The notes: a model not told the origin generated them from the sequence alone. Counted from the first letter of the stretch, positions 30,998-40,343 are shown. The stretch is 64,000 nt of DNA from Nocardia otitidiscaviarum NBRC 14405 (GCF_000308635.1 NZ_BAGD01000118.1:18340-82339); one strand, 5' to 3'. A program made the numbers and translations.

Positions 30998-31240
30998 TCA
31001 GTGTCCGGCGGTTGTCCGCCGCGTGCGCGCCACGGCATCGATGAGCAGCAGCCCGCCGACCGCCACGGCCACCGCCGCCAGCAGCAGCCACGGGCCCGCG
31101 TAGCGCACCGCCTCGAAGCCCGGCATATCGCCATTGGGCGCATACCAGCTGGTCTGAACACCTCGCCGCCAACTCCACACCGCCGTCACCCCGCACAGCG
31201 GCACCAGAAGAAATTCGGCGAGCACGGCGAGCCACCGCAT
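30998..31240 (-). CDS. Two-helix membrane protein (Rv0514-like position)
   Basis: 80 residues with helices LAVLAEFLLVPLCGVTAVWSW and GPWLLLAAVAVAVGGLLLIDAVA separated by a short outside loop containing SWYAPNGDMPGFEAVRY. The ATG at 31240 overlaps the stop of the upstream membrane gene (ATGA), so the longer in-frame extension is rejected. The same pair of small membrane genes follows hemB in mycobacteria. Function unknown. Confidence 0.72.
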   Translation of the reverse strand: MRWLAVLAEFLLVPLCGVTAVWSWRRGVQTSWYAPNGDMPGFEAVRYAGPWLLLAAVAVAVGGLLLIDAVARTRRTTAGH

Positions 31241-31791
31241 CAGCGCGCCCCCTTCTCCTCGTCCCGTTCCTCGATATCCCTGCCCACGGCATCCCGGTCC
31301 TCCAGCTCCGGCAGCCGTTCCAGCGCGGCGGTGAGTTCGGCGCGCAGCGTGCGGTGATCGCGCGCCCACGCCTGCACCAGCCCGCCGTCGCGCAACTTCA
31401 GTCCGATGCCGCCGCGCCGCCGCGGCACCCCGGTGAGTTCCCCGAGCGCCCTGGCCGACTGCCAGTCCTCATCATCCCAGGACTCCTCGTCGACCTCCGG
31501 CAGCACGGCCGCGATATTCCGCAGCGGCAGCAGTTCGGTGCCCTGACGCAGGTGGGTGTCGGTGAGTTCGACACTGATGTGCCGTCGCCCGGCGACCACC
31601 TGCAGCCAGACGAATCCGCCCAGCAGCGCCGCGCAGAACGCCAGCCCGAACCAGTGGATCGCGCCGCCGCGCACCACTTCCAGCACCAGAATGAGACCGC
31701 AGAGGGCGGGACCGTAGGCGATGGTCCGCCAGCGCGCACCCGGCTCGGCGAACAGCACCGGAGGCGCGGGGGCCGCTGGCGCGTCGGTCAT
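31240..31791 (-). CDS. Conserved membrane protein (Rv0513-like)
   Basis: 183 residues. Two N-terminal helices (TIAYGPALCGLILVLEVVRG and IHWFGLAFCAALLGGFVWLQ) anchor a PH-like cytoplasmic domain: HISVELTDTHLRQGTELLPL, RNIAAVLPEVDEESWDDEDW, GLKLRDGGLVQAWARDHRTL. Length and position after hemB match M. tuberculosis Rv0513. No known activity. It overlaps the next gene by 4 bp. Confidence 0.75.
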   Translation of the reverse strand: MTDAPAAPAPPVLFAEPGARWRTIAYGPALCGLILVLEVVRGGAIHWFGLAFCAALLGGFVWLQVVAGRRHISVELTDTHLRQGTELLPLRNIAAVLPEVDEESWDDEDWQSARALGELTGVPRRRGGIGLKLRDGGLVQAWARDHRTLRAELTAALERLPELEDRDAVGRDIEERDEEKGAR

Positions 31792-31816
31792 GGGCCCGGC
31801 GTCTCGGTCATGGGGG

Positions 31817-31936
31817 TCAGCCGACGAGCCCCGGAATCAACAGCACGGCGAGGGTGAGCAGTCCGAACAGAATCAACAGACTCAGCACCAGCAGATCTCG
31901 CCGAAGGCTGTGCGGCTGCTGAATCACCACTCGCAT
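31817..31936 (-). CDS. 39-residue single-span membrane peptide
   Basis: ATG 31936 (or 31939) follows a GGAGG Shine-Dalgarno at 31946-31942. The product starts MRVVIQQPHSLRRDLLVLSL and continues LILFGLLTLAVLLIPGLVG, a basic head and one membrane helix. It sits 25 bp upstream of the Rv0513-like gene on the same strand, so it is likely cotranscribed. Function unknown. Confidence 0.6.
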   Translation of the reverse strand: MRVVIQQPHSLRRDLLVLSLLILFGLLTLAVLLIPGLVG

Positions 31937-32065
31937 CATTGCCTCCGAACCACCGGAGCCGAGCGCACCATTGCCCAACGGATGATGCCCGACTTCCGGT
32001 TCCCAATTTCCCTGTGACTGTCCTCACCATACCGTGCCTACCCGCCGGTACAAACTCCGGTGCGC

Positions 32066-32575
32066 TCACCGCGGTCCGGGACGGAAGTACGCGTCGGATT
32101 CCGCGCGGTAGCAGAGGAATACGGCCCCGGCGGCCAGCACCGCCTGCACGACGGACGCGCCACCGGCCACCAGACCCGCGATCCCACCCGTGCCCGGACC
32201 GAACAGAGCACCCAGTCCGCCCACCACCAGGAAGACCCCGAGCACCATGAGAACCGTTCGCGCCCAAGACTTTCCGCGCCCCAACTGATACACCACCGCC
32301 GCGCCGGCGCCCAGCAGCGCCAACCACAGCACGGCCATGATGACAAGTACCACCATCACCATGAGTTCGACCTGCGCCAGGGTGGCCGTCGGCTGATCGG
32401 CCCGCACCTGATCGAAGAACTCCTCGGCCAAGTCCTTGCGCTGCCCGAATTGCGTGAGCACGGTGGCGATCACCTGCACCACGCCCACGGCCAACGCGGC
32501 CCACCAGAGCTGGGTGGCGGTGCGGACATCCTCGGGAACGGGCCGTGGGCCCGTCGGTGGAGCGATTCGATTCAC
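32066..32575 (-). CDS. Four-helix membrane protein downstream of hemB
   Basis: 169 residues with four hydrophobic segments: LWWAALAVGVVQVIATVLTQ, VELMVMVVLVIMAVLWLALLG, WARTVLMVLGVFLVVGGLGAL and a last one with ASVVQAVLAAGAVFL. A charged loop (GQRKDLAEEFFDQVRADQPTA) follows the first helix. No family name can be given. The GTG start overlaps the hemB stop (GTGA), so it is translationally coupled to hemB. Confidence 0.75.
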   Translation of the reverse strand: MNRIAPPTGPRPVPEDVRTATQLWWAALAVGVVQVIATVLTQFGQRKDLAEEFFDQVRADQPTATLAQVELMVMVVLVIMAVLWLALLGAGAAVVYQLGRGKSWARTVLMVLGVFLVVGGLGALFGPGTGGIAGLVAGGASVVQAVLAAGAVFLCYRAESDAYFRPGPR

Positions 32576-33549
32576 GACAACCAGTGCGCTGCCTCGGTCG
32601 CCCAGTAGGTGAGCACGATATCCGCGCCCGCCCGCCGAATTCCGGTGAGCGACTCCAGAATCGCGCCGCGCCGGTCGATCCAGCCGTTCTGCGCGGCGGC
32701 GGTGATCATGGCGTACTCACCGGAGATCTGATAGGCGGCCACCGGCACTGTGGACCGGTCGGCGACCTCGCGCAGGATGTCCAGATACGACATGGCGGGT
32801 TTCACCATGACGATATCCGCGCCCTCGGCCAGATCCAGATCCAGTTCGCGAATGGCCTCGCGGCGGTTGGCCGGATCCTGCTGATAGGTGCGGCGGTCGC
32901 CCTGCAGCGACGAACCGACCGCCTCGCGGAACGGGCCGTAGAAGGCCGAGGCGTACTTGGCGGCGTAGGCCAGGATGCCGGTGTCGATATGTCCGGCCGC
33001 GTCCAGCCCGGCGCGGATGGCGGCCACCTGGCCGTCCATCATGCCGCTGGTGCCGAGCAGGTCGGCCCCGGTCTCGGCCTGCGCCAGGGCCATATCGATA
33101 TAGCGGTCGAGGGTGGCGTCGTTGTCGACCGCGCCGTCGTGGCTCAGCACACCGCAGTGGCCGTGATCGGTGAACTCGTCCAGGCAGGTGTCGGCCATGA
33201 CCACCGTGGAGCCGCCGACCTCCTGCACCAGCGCCCGCAGCCCGCGGTTGAGAATGCCGTCGGGGTCGCTGGCGCCGCTGCCGGCCGCGTCCTTGTCCTC
33301 CGGCTTCGGCACGCCGAACAGCATCAGCCCGCCCACGCCCGCGGTGACCGCCTCGACGGCGGCCTTGCGCAGCGAATCCATGGAGTGCTGGTACACGCCC
33401 GGCATGGAGGAGATCTCGCGCGGTTCGTCGATCCCGTCGGCGACGAACATGGGCAGAACCAAATGCCGTGGCTCGACGGTGGTTTCGGCGACGAGCCGAC
33501 GCAGTGCAGGAGTACGGCGCAACCGCCGTGGGCGGTCCAATCCGGTCAT
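32572..33549 (-). CDS. hemB: Delta-aminolevulinic acid dehydratase (porphobilinogen synthase) HemB
   Basis: 325 residues. Zinc/metal region ADTCLDEFTDHGHCG, first substrate Lys in ILAYAAKYASAFYGPFR, Schiff-base Lys in IVMVKPAMSYLDI, and the Gly-rich AYQISGEYAMI loop. It condenses two 5-aminolevulinates to porphobilinogen. A TATCAT -10 box (33561-33556) lies 6 nt before the ATG and there is no Shine-Dalgarno, so hemB has its own leaderless promoter, in keeping with its separation from hemD by an accessory block. Confidence 0.95.
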   Translation of the reverse strand: MTGLDRPRRLRRTPALRRLVAETTVEPRHLVLPMFVADGIDEPREISSMPGVYQHSMDSLRKAAVEAVTAGVGGLMLFGVPKPEDKDAAGSGASDPDGILNRGLRALVQEVGGSTVVMADTCLDEFTDHGHCGVLSHDGAVDNDATLDRYIDMALAQAETGADLLGTSGMMDGQVAAIRAGLDAAGHIDTGILAYAAKYASAFYGPFREAVGSSLQGDRRTYQQDPANRREAIRELDLDLAEGADIVMVKPAMSYLDILREVADRSTVPVAAYQISGEYAMITAAAQNGWIDRRGAILESLTGIRRAGADIVLTYWATEAAHWLS

Positions 33550-33719
33550 AGGGCGATGATATGCCCCCGGAGCGAACGGGTTGCGGGACGGTCCGCTCCC
33601 GCCCTGGGAATCCGCTTGACCTGCGAATACACCCGGGCCTATCGGTACTGCGCCGGTCAACGGGAGGGTTGGTGCCGTAAGGTGCACAGCGCGGTGTCGG
33701 TGGCTGGCGCGAGGTGGGA

Positions 33720-34385
33720 ATGGACGCGAATCGGGAATCTGCGGCATTCGACGCGGAGCTCGCCGAACTGCTGGGCGAACTGCTGCGGGAATGCGCGTAC
33801 GAACCCCTGCTGCTGATCTCCAGCCCGTATGCCGGAAGTGCGCTGGTGCGCATCGCCCGGGACGGCGCACCGGCACCGAGCCGGTTCGACGAACTACTGG
33901 TGGAGGTCTACGAGACCGAACGGCACCGGCTCATCGGCTGGACCGTCACCCAGGTGCCCAATCGCAGCGACGCCGAGGACATCGTGCAGACCGCGCTGGT
34001 GCGCACCTACGCCGCACGGCCGGATGTGCGCGACACCGCGGCCATGCGCGGCTACCTGTGGCGGGTCACCGGCAACCTGATCAAGGACGGCTGGAAGCGC
34101 ACCGCCGTCGACCGCGCCCACCTCGACCCCGATGGCCAGGACCGCATCGTCACCCTCGCCGACCGGGCCGGAATCGCCTTCGACGAACAGATCTCGCTGC
34201 GGCACGCCCTCATCACCGCCCTCGAACAACTGCCGCCGCGCGAACGCGAGGCCGTGGTGCTGCACACCTACGCGGGCAACACCTACGTGCAGACCGCGGC
34301 CATGATGGGCCTGGCGGCGGGCACGGTCAAGGCGTACGTGGCGGGCGCGCTCGCGAAGGTCCGCGCGCAATTGCAGGCGGCCTGA
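33720..34385 (+). CDS. ECF-type RNA polymerase sigma factor
   Basis: 221 residues. After a 55-residue N-terminal part, region 2 reads LLVEVYETERHRLIGWTVTQ, PNRSDAEDIVQTALVRTYA, MRGYLWRVTGNLIKDGWKR; region 4 reads ALEQLPPREREAVVLHTYAGNTYVQTAAMMGLAAGTVKAYVAGALAKVRA across residues about 165-218. No anti-sigma gene is adjacent. ATG 33720 has a GAGG Shine-Dalgarno. It is divergent from hemB. Confidence 0.88.
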   Translation: MDANRESAAFDAELAELLGELLRECAYEPLLLISSPYAGSALVRIARDGAPAPSRFDELLVEVYETERHRLIGWTVTQVPNRSDAEDIVQTALVRTYAARPDVRDTAAMRGYLWRVTGNLIKDGWKRTAVDRAHLDPDGQDRIVTLADRAGIAFDEQISLRHALITALEQLPPREREAVVLHTYAGNTYVQTAAMMGLAAGTVKAYVAGALAKVRAQLQAA

Positions 34386-34546
34386 GCGAGCGCTCACATC
34401 CCGGCCGAAGCCGGAGCGCGTGCGGCACGACAACCTGGGGGGCTCCCGCTCGGCAGCGTGAGCCCGGCTCCGTCCCGGCGGTGCGGGCGAGCCTGGCGCG
34501 GTGAGGCGCATCGGATGTGCGGTGTGATGCGGTGGTGGTTGGAGTC

Positions 34547-34915
34547 TCACCGCGGTCGGTCGCCGAGGTGAGCGGTGGCGTGGGCCAACTCGGAGCGGTG
34601 GCGGTTGTGCGTGATCGCCGCCTTCGGGTCGAGCGTGCGTGGGGTCGGATCGGTTGCGGGGCGGGGTGGGGATTCGAGGCCGAGCAGGGCCGCGCCGAGC
34701 GGGGTGAGCCGGTGCCGCACCTGGTTTCGGGTGCGGGTGCTGGTGATCAGGCCCGCGCCGCGCAGGACGGCGGCGTGCTCGCTGGCCGAGGACGGGGAGA
34801 TTCCGAGCCGCAGGGCGAGTTCGGTGGTGCTGCCGCCGTCGGCGACGGCCTCCAGCACCGCCGCCCGGGTCGCACCGAGCAGTGCGGACAGATCTCTGCT
34901 GAGCAGCTTGCGCAT
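34547..34915 (-). CDS. ArsR-type winged-helix regulator
   Basis: 122 residues. The winged helix spans LSALLGATRAAVLEAVADGG, STTELALRLGISPSSASEHA, AVLRGAGLITSTRTRNQVRHRLTPLG, the ArsR/SmtB pattern. No metal-binding cysteine box (ELCVCDL) is present, so it is probably not a classical metal sensor. The ATG at 34915 has a GGAGG Shine-Dalgarno; a longer in-frame start at 35050 would overlap the big STAND gene's end. The C-terminal tail is basic. Confidence 0.82.
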   Translation of the reverse strand: MRKLLSRDLSALLGATRAAVLEAVADGGSTTELALRLGISPSSASEHAAVLRGAGLITSTRTRNQVRHRLTPLGAALLGLESPPRPATDPTPRTLDPKAAITHNRHRSELAHATAHLGDRPR

Positions 34916-35024
34916 CGTGCCTCCTGGTCGTGCGGCCGGGCGCGCCATACCCCTCGCAGGGCACGCACCGGCCGTATGGAGTACGACCGCGCGGCGGGCG
35001 AAAAGGTTGGGTACGAATTCCGGA

Positions 35025-38000
35025 TCATCCACCGCACGGGGGCGTGGCATCCGCGCCCGGTGGCAGCAGTTCTCGCTCCGCCTCGGTGAAGGCGCGGTCG
35101 TTGACCGCGCACAAGCGGTCCAGGATGTTTTCCCGGTCCAGATTCAGGCTCAGCAGGCCGTGGTCGGTGATGAAGTGGATGTCGGTGCCGGTGCGCGCCA
35201 TCCACAACCGCAGCGCGGTGGCGGGTAGCTGGGTGTTCACCAGGGTTCCGCGCTCGGCGTCGAGGACGTGGAACTTGGCCGACACCCATCCGGTGACGAT
35301 GAGATCATCGGGGGTGAGTTCGACCAGCGGAGCCCACGGAATCGCGACGGGGGCGGCCATGATCCGCCCGGTCGCCAGATCCCAGCGCTCCACCCGCCGC
35401 ACCTCCGTCCACACATAGGCGATCGGGAGATCGACAGTCTTGGCGAGGGTGTCGATCCACCCCGTGTCCGATCCCGTCAGCTCACGTATCCGGCGGCCCG
35501 CCACGCTGTCCCAGATCACCAGCCCACGCCGGGTGAAGATCATCAGATCGCCCACCGCCGTCCCGTTGCGCAGGGCCGTGGCCCGCTCCGCGATATCGGC
35601 GAAGTCCGCACTGCCACGCCACACCTGCTGGGGTCCCCCGAGCGCGGCTCCGGTGCCCACCCGCCAGCGGCTCACATAGCCGGCGTGCAGCACCGCCACC
35701 TCGTCCGCGTGCGACGCCACCAGGGCGACCGGCACCCGGCGGGCGTGCGGACCGGCGTATTCCAGCGGCACCGGCAGTTCCAGGCGGGCGACCGGGCGCA
35801 GCTCCGGAATCGAATACACCAGCAGCTCATGCGAATCCAAGCCCAGCACCAGGTAGGCCCCGTCCGCGGTGACGGTCATGTCGCGCATCCGCGCGGCGTC
35901 GCGGCCGTCGAGCGTCAGCGTGGTCGGCGGCCGCACTATCGGCAGCACCTCCCGCAGGTCCACCCGGGCGGCGTCGGCGTGGAATTCGGCGACGAAGCGG
36001 CCGTCGGCACTCCAGTGCATGAGGGTCGGATCCGCACCGAATTCGGCGCTGGAGCCGACCGCGGCGGCGGGCGCGTGCCTGGTCAGGTCATCGGCGCCGA
36101 CCACGAACAGCTCCGGCCCGGCCGCGCCGGGCCGCACCAGGAACGACGGCCTGCCGGTGCTCTGATAGCGCGCCTGCACCTTGTACGTCTGCCGCGTGAC
36201 CAGATCCACCAGGTGCACCAGTTGGAAGGCCGCGCTTTCGGGGGCGAAGGCAGCGACCAGGTAGCGCCCGGTCTCATCGCGTTCGATCACCGCGCCGGGC
36301 GGGACTGCGGCACAGCCGGAACCCACCCCGTACACGCGCGGGCCGGTGGGCTCGGGCACCGTGATCTCGCCCAGGCGGCCGTCACCGCAGTCGGTGACCG
36401 TGCCCTGGGCCGGATCGGTGGGCCGCAGCGCGGTGCCGTCCGCGGCGCGCAGCCGGTACCGCTGGTCGCCGCGTTCGTCGACGGCCAGGAACCAGCTTCG
36501 TCCGGACGAATCCACATGCACCGGAATCGATTCCGAAGGCACCTCGGCGGTGTAGGAGGCCAGCGGTATCGGGTCCGGCCCGGTGGTGTCGAAGGTCGTC
36601 ACGGTGTCGGGGTCGCCCACGTCCGCGGCCAGCCGCTTGCCGTGGTCGACGGGGACCGGGGATCGGCGCGGGTCGCGGGAGACCACCAATCGCGTTCCGT
36701 CGGCGGAGAACATCGCGCTGATAGCGGTGACGGCCGGAGCGACCGGGCCGTCGGCCAGCACCTCGAACGGCCCCGCCCGCCGGTCCACATCCCACAGCCG
36801 AACGCCGCCAACGGTATTCACGGTCGCCAGCCGACTGCCGTCGGCACTGAGCACCAGCGAGACGACATCGCGCACGGGCAGCCGCCATGGCTCACTGCCA
36901 CCGTCCAACAGGTCGCGCCAGACCGCGACGGTACCGTCGCCGTCACCGATCGCGACCACGGCGGCGGTGCGGTCGGCGGCCACCAGCCGCACGTCCTCAC
37001 CGAGGCCGGTGCGCACCGAAACCGCCGAGGCCAGCCGCAACTGCTGGGTGAGCAGCGCCGCCTCCACCGTATGGTCACCGGGCGCGAGCCGGGCCGCGGC
37101 CTGGGCGAACTGCAAGGCGAGATTCGGCCGCGACTGCGCCAGTTGCAGCGACCGTTCGGCCAGGGCGACGCCCGCCAGTGAACGCAGGGCCTGCTCGCGC
37201 TGTTCACCGGTGCGGTACGCCACCGCCGCGGCGCCCGCCGCCACCAGGGCCAGCACCGCCAGCACGGCGGTGAGCACCCGCCAGCGCGCCACCTCGCGCC
37301 GCCGCACCCGGATACCGGCGGATACGTACTCGCGCAGTGGATCCGCGATGTCGTCGGGTCGGCGGCTCAGCCATTCCTCCGCGTCCTGGAGGGCGCCGCC
37401 GCGCGGCAGTTCGCCGTCGTCGCGGCCGTGCGCCACCCAGGTGCGGCGGGCGCGCTCGGTGCGCTGCTGCCATTCCAGGAAGTCGCGGTCGGACTCCAGC
37501 CATGCGCGCAGCCGGGGCCAGTTGCCGATGAGCGACTGGTGGGCGAGTTCCACCACGTCGGCGTCGTCCGTGCCGCGACCGGTGACCACCAGCCGTTCCC
37601 GCGCCAATCGTCCTGCCACCGAGCGCAATTCGGGCACGTCGCGCATGGAGACCGGCACCCGGACGAAGCCGTCGCCGCGCGGCGCGGCCAGCATGGTCAG
37701 CAGTCGACGGGCCGCACGACGGTCGGCCGCAGCGGTGAACTGGCCGAACACCCGCTCGGCGCGGCGGGCGATGGAGGCGGCGGCGCGGCCGACGGCCTCG
37801 TAGTCGGTGAGGGTGAGGCGGCCGCCGCGACGCTGCTCCCACAGTTCGGTCAGCACCGATTCCAGCAGTGGCAGTCCACCGGGTTCGCCGACGGTGTCGT
37901 CGACGAGGCGTTCCACCAGGTCGTCGTCGAGATCCACGCCGGGAGCATGGGCGGCGGGGCCCCGAATGGCCTGACGCAGCTGCTCGCGGCCCATGGGTGC

Positions 38001-39236
38001 GAGGGCGATGGTGGCGCGGTCCAGGGCGTGGCCGAGGTCGCCGGCGGTCAGCGCTTCCAGCACATCCCAGCTCAGGGTGAGCAGCAACCGTACGGACGGA
38101 TCCGCGGCGCGCCCCAGGAGGTCGCCCAGCTGTTCCCGGGCGCGGGCGGGGTCGGTCGCCACCAACTCCTCGAACTGGTCCGCCACCAGCACCGTCGACG
38201 CTTCGGCACCGTCGCCGGTTCCGACGGCCGGGCTGCGAGCAGCACGCGGTGCCGGGCCGATCGCGAACTCGGCTGCCGCCCGCGACGCCGCAGACTCGAC
38301 CGCCTCCCGCGACACTTCGATCTCCGCTACCACCTGCGACGCTTCATGCTCGACTGCTGTCAGCGACACTTCGGGCTCGGCTGCCGTCCAGGATGTTTCA
38401 GCACTCAGGTACACGACCCGCACACCCTCGGCGCGCAGGCGCGGCACCACGCCCGCGCGCACCAGGGACGATTTGCCGATTCCGGAGCGGCCGACGACCG
38501 CCACCACGGACAGCTCAGCCAATGCCGCCAGCACGCGGTCGATATCCGGACCGCGCCCGTAGAACAGGTGGGAGTCGTTCTCGCCGAAAGGTTCCAGACC
38601 GCGATACGGGTTCGGCAGCGAATCCGGGTCGAGACCGAGCACCTCGTTCACCGGGATCATGAACGCGGTGCGGGTCAGGCGACGGCGGTCGGCGGCCACG
38701 GCCATCCCCACCACGGCCTCACTGCCCGCATCCCAGACCGGTGCACCGCTGAAACCACCGGTGAGCGGCTGCGCACCGTCGGCGGCGTGCAGTTGCAGCC
38801 AGCCGGAGCCCTGGGGGGCGCGGAACTCGCCCCACGCCCAGACGCCGTCGATGAGTTCCGTGGGGAAGCCGATCGCTCGGAATTCGCGGCCCCACGGGCG
38901 ATCCGCGCGCCACAGCGGCGGCGGGGCGAGATCGGCGTGGGGCACGTCGTCGAGTTCGAGGACGGCGATATCGCCGCGGCCGTCCGTACGCACCGGATCC
39001 CAGCTGTGCACGCGTGCGGTGGCCCGCGGTGCGCCGTCGAGCAACGGGAAGTCCAGGGCTACAACGGCTGTCGCGATGTCGGCGGCCGGACCGACGGCGG
39101 CCGTCACCACGTGGGCGCAGGTGGCGACGCGACCGGGGCCGATCACGAAGCCGGTGCCGACGGCGGCGCCGTCCCCATCCAGCACCCGTACCACCGCGGC
39201 ACCCACCCGCCCGGCGCCGGGAAACACGGCAGACAT
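35025..39236 (-). CDS. Trypsin-like protease - STAND NTPase - beta-propeller fusion protein
   Basis: 1403 residues. Domain 1: trypsin-like protease with His42 (TCAHVV), Asp89 (GDIAVLEL) and Ser163 (GGFSGAPV). Domain 2: nSTAND1-type NTPase, Walker A VVGRSGIGKSS (Lys255), Walker B VLVADQFEEL (about 348-357), winged-helix tail VELAHQSLIGNWPRLRAWL. A membrane helix at about 651-674 (VLTAVLAVLALVAAGAAAVAY), then about 700 residues of degenerate WD40-like repeats (TVAVWRDLL, VRLWDVDRRAG). The layout matches prokaryotic conflict/signalling proteins in which the propeller senses, the STAND module switches, and the protease is effector. ATG 39236 has no Shine-Dalgarno. Confidence 0.88.
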   Translation of the reverse strand: MSAVFPGAGRVGAAVVRVLDGDGAAVGTGFVIGPGRVATCAHVVTAAVGPAADIATAVVALDFPLLDGAPRATARVHSWDPVRTDGRGDIAVLELDDVPHADLAPPPLWRADRPWGREFRAIGFPTELIDGVWAWGEFRAPQGSGWLQLHAADGAQPLTGGFSGAPVWDAGSEAVVGMAVAADRRRLTRTAFMIPVNEVLGLDPDSLPNPYRGLEPFGENDSHLFYGRGPDIDRVLAALAELSVVAVVGRSGIGKSSLVRAGVVPRLRAEGVRVVYLSAETSWTAAEPEVSLTAVEHEASQVVAEIEVSREAVESAASRAAAEFAIGPAPRAARSPAVGTGDGAEASTVLVADQFEELVATDPARAREQLGDLLGRAADPSVRLLLTLSWDVLEALTAGDLGHALDRATIALAPMGREQLRQAIRGPAAHAPGVDLDDDLVERLVDDTVGEPGGLPLLESVLTELWEQRRGGRLTLTDYEAVGRAAASIARRAERVFGQFTAAADRRAARRLLTMLAAPRGDGFVRVPVSMRDVPELRSVAGRLARERLVVTGRGTDDADVVELAHQSLIGNWPRLRAWLESDRDFLEWQQRTERARRTWVAHGRDDGELPRGGALQDAEEWLSRRPDDIADPLREYVSAGIRVRRREVARWRVLTAVLAVLALVAAGAAAVAYRTGEQREQALRSLAGVALAERSLQLAQSRPNLALQFAQAAARLAPGDHTVEAALLTQQLRLASAVSVRTGLGEDVRLVAADRTAAVVAIGDGDGTVAVWRDLLDGGSEPWRLPVRDVVSLVLSADGSRLATVNTVGGVRLWDVDRRAGPFEVLADGPVAPAVTAISAMFSADGTRLVVSRDPRRSPVPVDHGKRLAADVGDPDTVTTFDTTGPDPIPLASYTAEVPSESIPVHVDSSGRSWFLAVDERGDQRYRLRAADGTALRPTDPAQGTVTDCGDGRLGEITVPEPTGPRVYGVGSGCAAVPPGAVIERDETGRYLVAAFAPESAAFQLVHLVDLVTRQTYKVQARYQSTGRPSFLVRPGAAGPELFVVGADDLTRHAPAAAVGSSAEFGADPTLMHWSADGRFVAEFHADAARVDLREVLPIVRPPTTLTLDGRDAARMRDMTVTADGAYLVLGLDSHELLVYSIPELRPVARLELPVPLEYAGPHARRVPVALVASHADEVAVLHAGYVSRWRVGTGAALGGPQQVWRGSADFADIAERATALRNGTAVGDLMIFTRRGLVIWDSVAGRRIRELTGSDTGWIDTLAKTVDLPIAYVWTEVRRVERWDLATGRIMAAPVAIPWAPLVELTPDDLIVTGWVSAKFHVLDAERGTLVNTQLPATALRLWMARTGTDIHFITDHGLLSLNLDRENILDRLCAVNDRAFTEAERELLPPGADATPPCGG

Positions 39237-39341
39237 AGCTGACAGCTTGGCAGGCCGTGCGAGAAATCGCGACCGGGGTGCGGCCGCACCACCCATGGTG
39301 AGCAGCGGATTTTGTCGTAGGTTGCCGGTACAATCGAATAT

Positions 39342-39698
39342 GTGTTCGAGGGATCGCATCGGGCGGCCCCGATCGCGACGAGAGGATCGACCGTGCTCGC
39401 TGCCATCGCCACCCTGCCCACCGCAACCGTCCCGAAGAAGGGGGACCCCATCGCCCAGCCTTGGCGGCCGCTCGTCAAACAGCCGCTCCCCGCCGGGCGC
39501 CCCCGCTCCTGGTACATCGCCCACAACCGCCGCCTCAAGGCCATGCGCCTGGCCATCGCCCTGCTCGACGCGGGCGCCTTCACCCCCGACCAGGTGACCG
39601 ACGAGAAGATCCACCACACCGCCGAGGTGATCGGCGTCCATCCCCCGTCTCCCACCACCTGCCGCATGGTCCGCCGCCTCATGCAAGCCCGCCGCTGA
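39342..39698 (+). CDS. Small basic hypothetical protein divergent from the STAND protease
   Basis: 118 residues from GTG 39342, preceded by a TACAAT -10 box (39329-39334) 7 nt away, so probably leaderless; GTG 39393 with an AGAGGA signal is the alternative (101 residues). The conserved-looking core is GRPRSWYIAHNRRLKAMRLA, then TPDQVTDEKIHHTAEVIGVHPPSPTTCRMVRRLM, all helical and basic. No family recognised. Confidence 0.6.
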   Translation: MFEGSHRAAPIATRGSTVLAAIATLPTATVPKKGDPIAQPWRPLVKQPLPAGRPRSWYIAHNRRLKAMRLAIALLDAGAFTPDQVTDEKIHHTAEVIGVHPPSPTTCRMVRRLMQARR

Positions 39699-40287
39699 AC
39701 CACACCGGCGGCGATCGGCGCTGGCAATGGGGGTGCGCCACCCGCCGCCGACCCCAGCCGGTATCCCGCACCGCGCCATTCCGGTGCGGGGTACCGGCGC
39801 ACCCCCCGACACCGCATACACCCAGACCGACTTCGAGGACTGCGGCCAAGTTGCGGGCGGCAAGGACGACTCCGCTGAATGGCACCAGCCCCGGCGCACG
39901 ACCTCGCCACCCAACAGCTCGGTCCCACAGCAGTGGCTGCCGGTGCCGATTGACCGTTCCGACGGCTACCACGGCCCAGCACCCACGCATACGGCGTTGC
40001 GGGAATCTGAACAGTGCGAGCCGCAGGATCCTCTGTGCGGTGCGGTGATCAGCAACCACAGGGCTGGCCGCACGACCCGGCGATCACGACGGGACCACGT
40101 CCCTGCGATCACGACGAGGCGGCGCGCCCAGCGGTTGCGACGAGGCGGCACCTGCCCTAGGAGTGGAAAGGGCTTCGATGAACTGCGGCAGTCGGTTTCG
40201 ATCGAACCGAGTCGGCCGCCGCGGCCCGGCCCGGATTCGGCCTCGGAGAGAGATGAGGACTCCGGGGTCACCCGGGACCGGGAAAGC
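39699..40287. other. Gene-free gap with a very stable hairpin
   Basis: Nearly 600 bp without a supportable gene. At 39757-39798 there is a 17-bp stem (one wobble) with an 8-nt loop, extended outward by GGGGGTGCGCC (39729-39739) pairing with GGCGCACCCCC. A CGATCACGACG sequence is repeated around 40080-40122. Confidence 0.5.
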
Positions 40288-40322
40288 AACGGGCCCCGCA
40301 CGTTTCGAGTGCGGGGCCCGTT
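40288..40322 (-). terminator. Terminator of the rex-hemACD operon
   Basis: A perfect 14-bp stem (40288-40301 with 40309-40322) and a 7-nt loop, 21 bp beyond the hemD stop codon. It ends the heme operon here, so hemB is not in the same transcript. Confidence 0.85.
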
Positions 40323-40343
40323 GGCGTCGAAGATCGCGGCCGG

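Noticed and set aside
35268..39242. Two long plus-strand frames (637 and 604 codons) opposite the STAND protease
   Set aside because: No start signals or domains; the minus strand encodes an intact protease and NTPase over the same bases.
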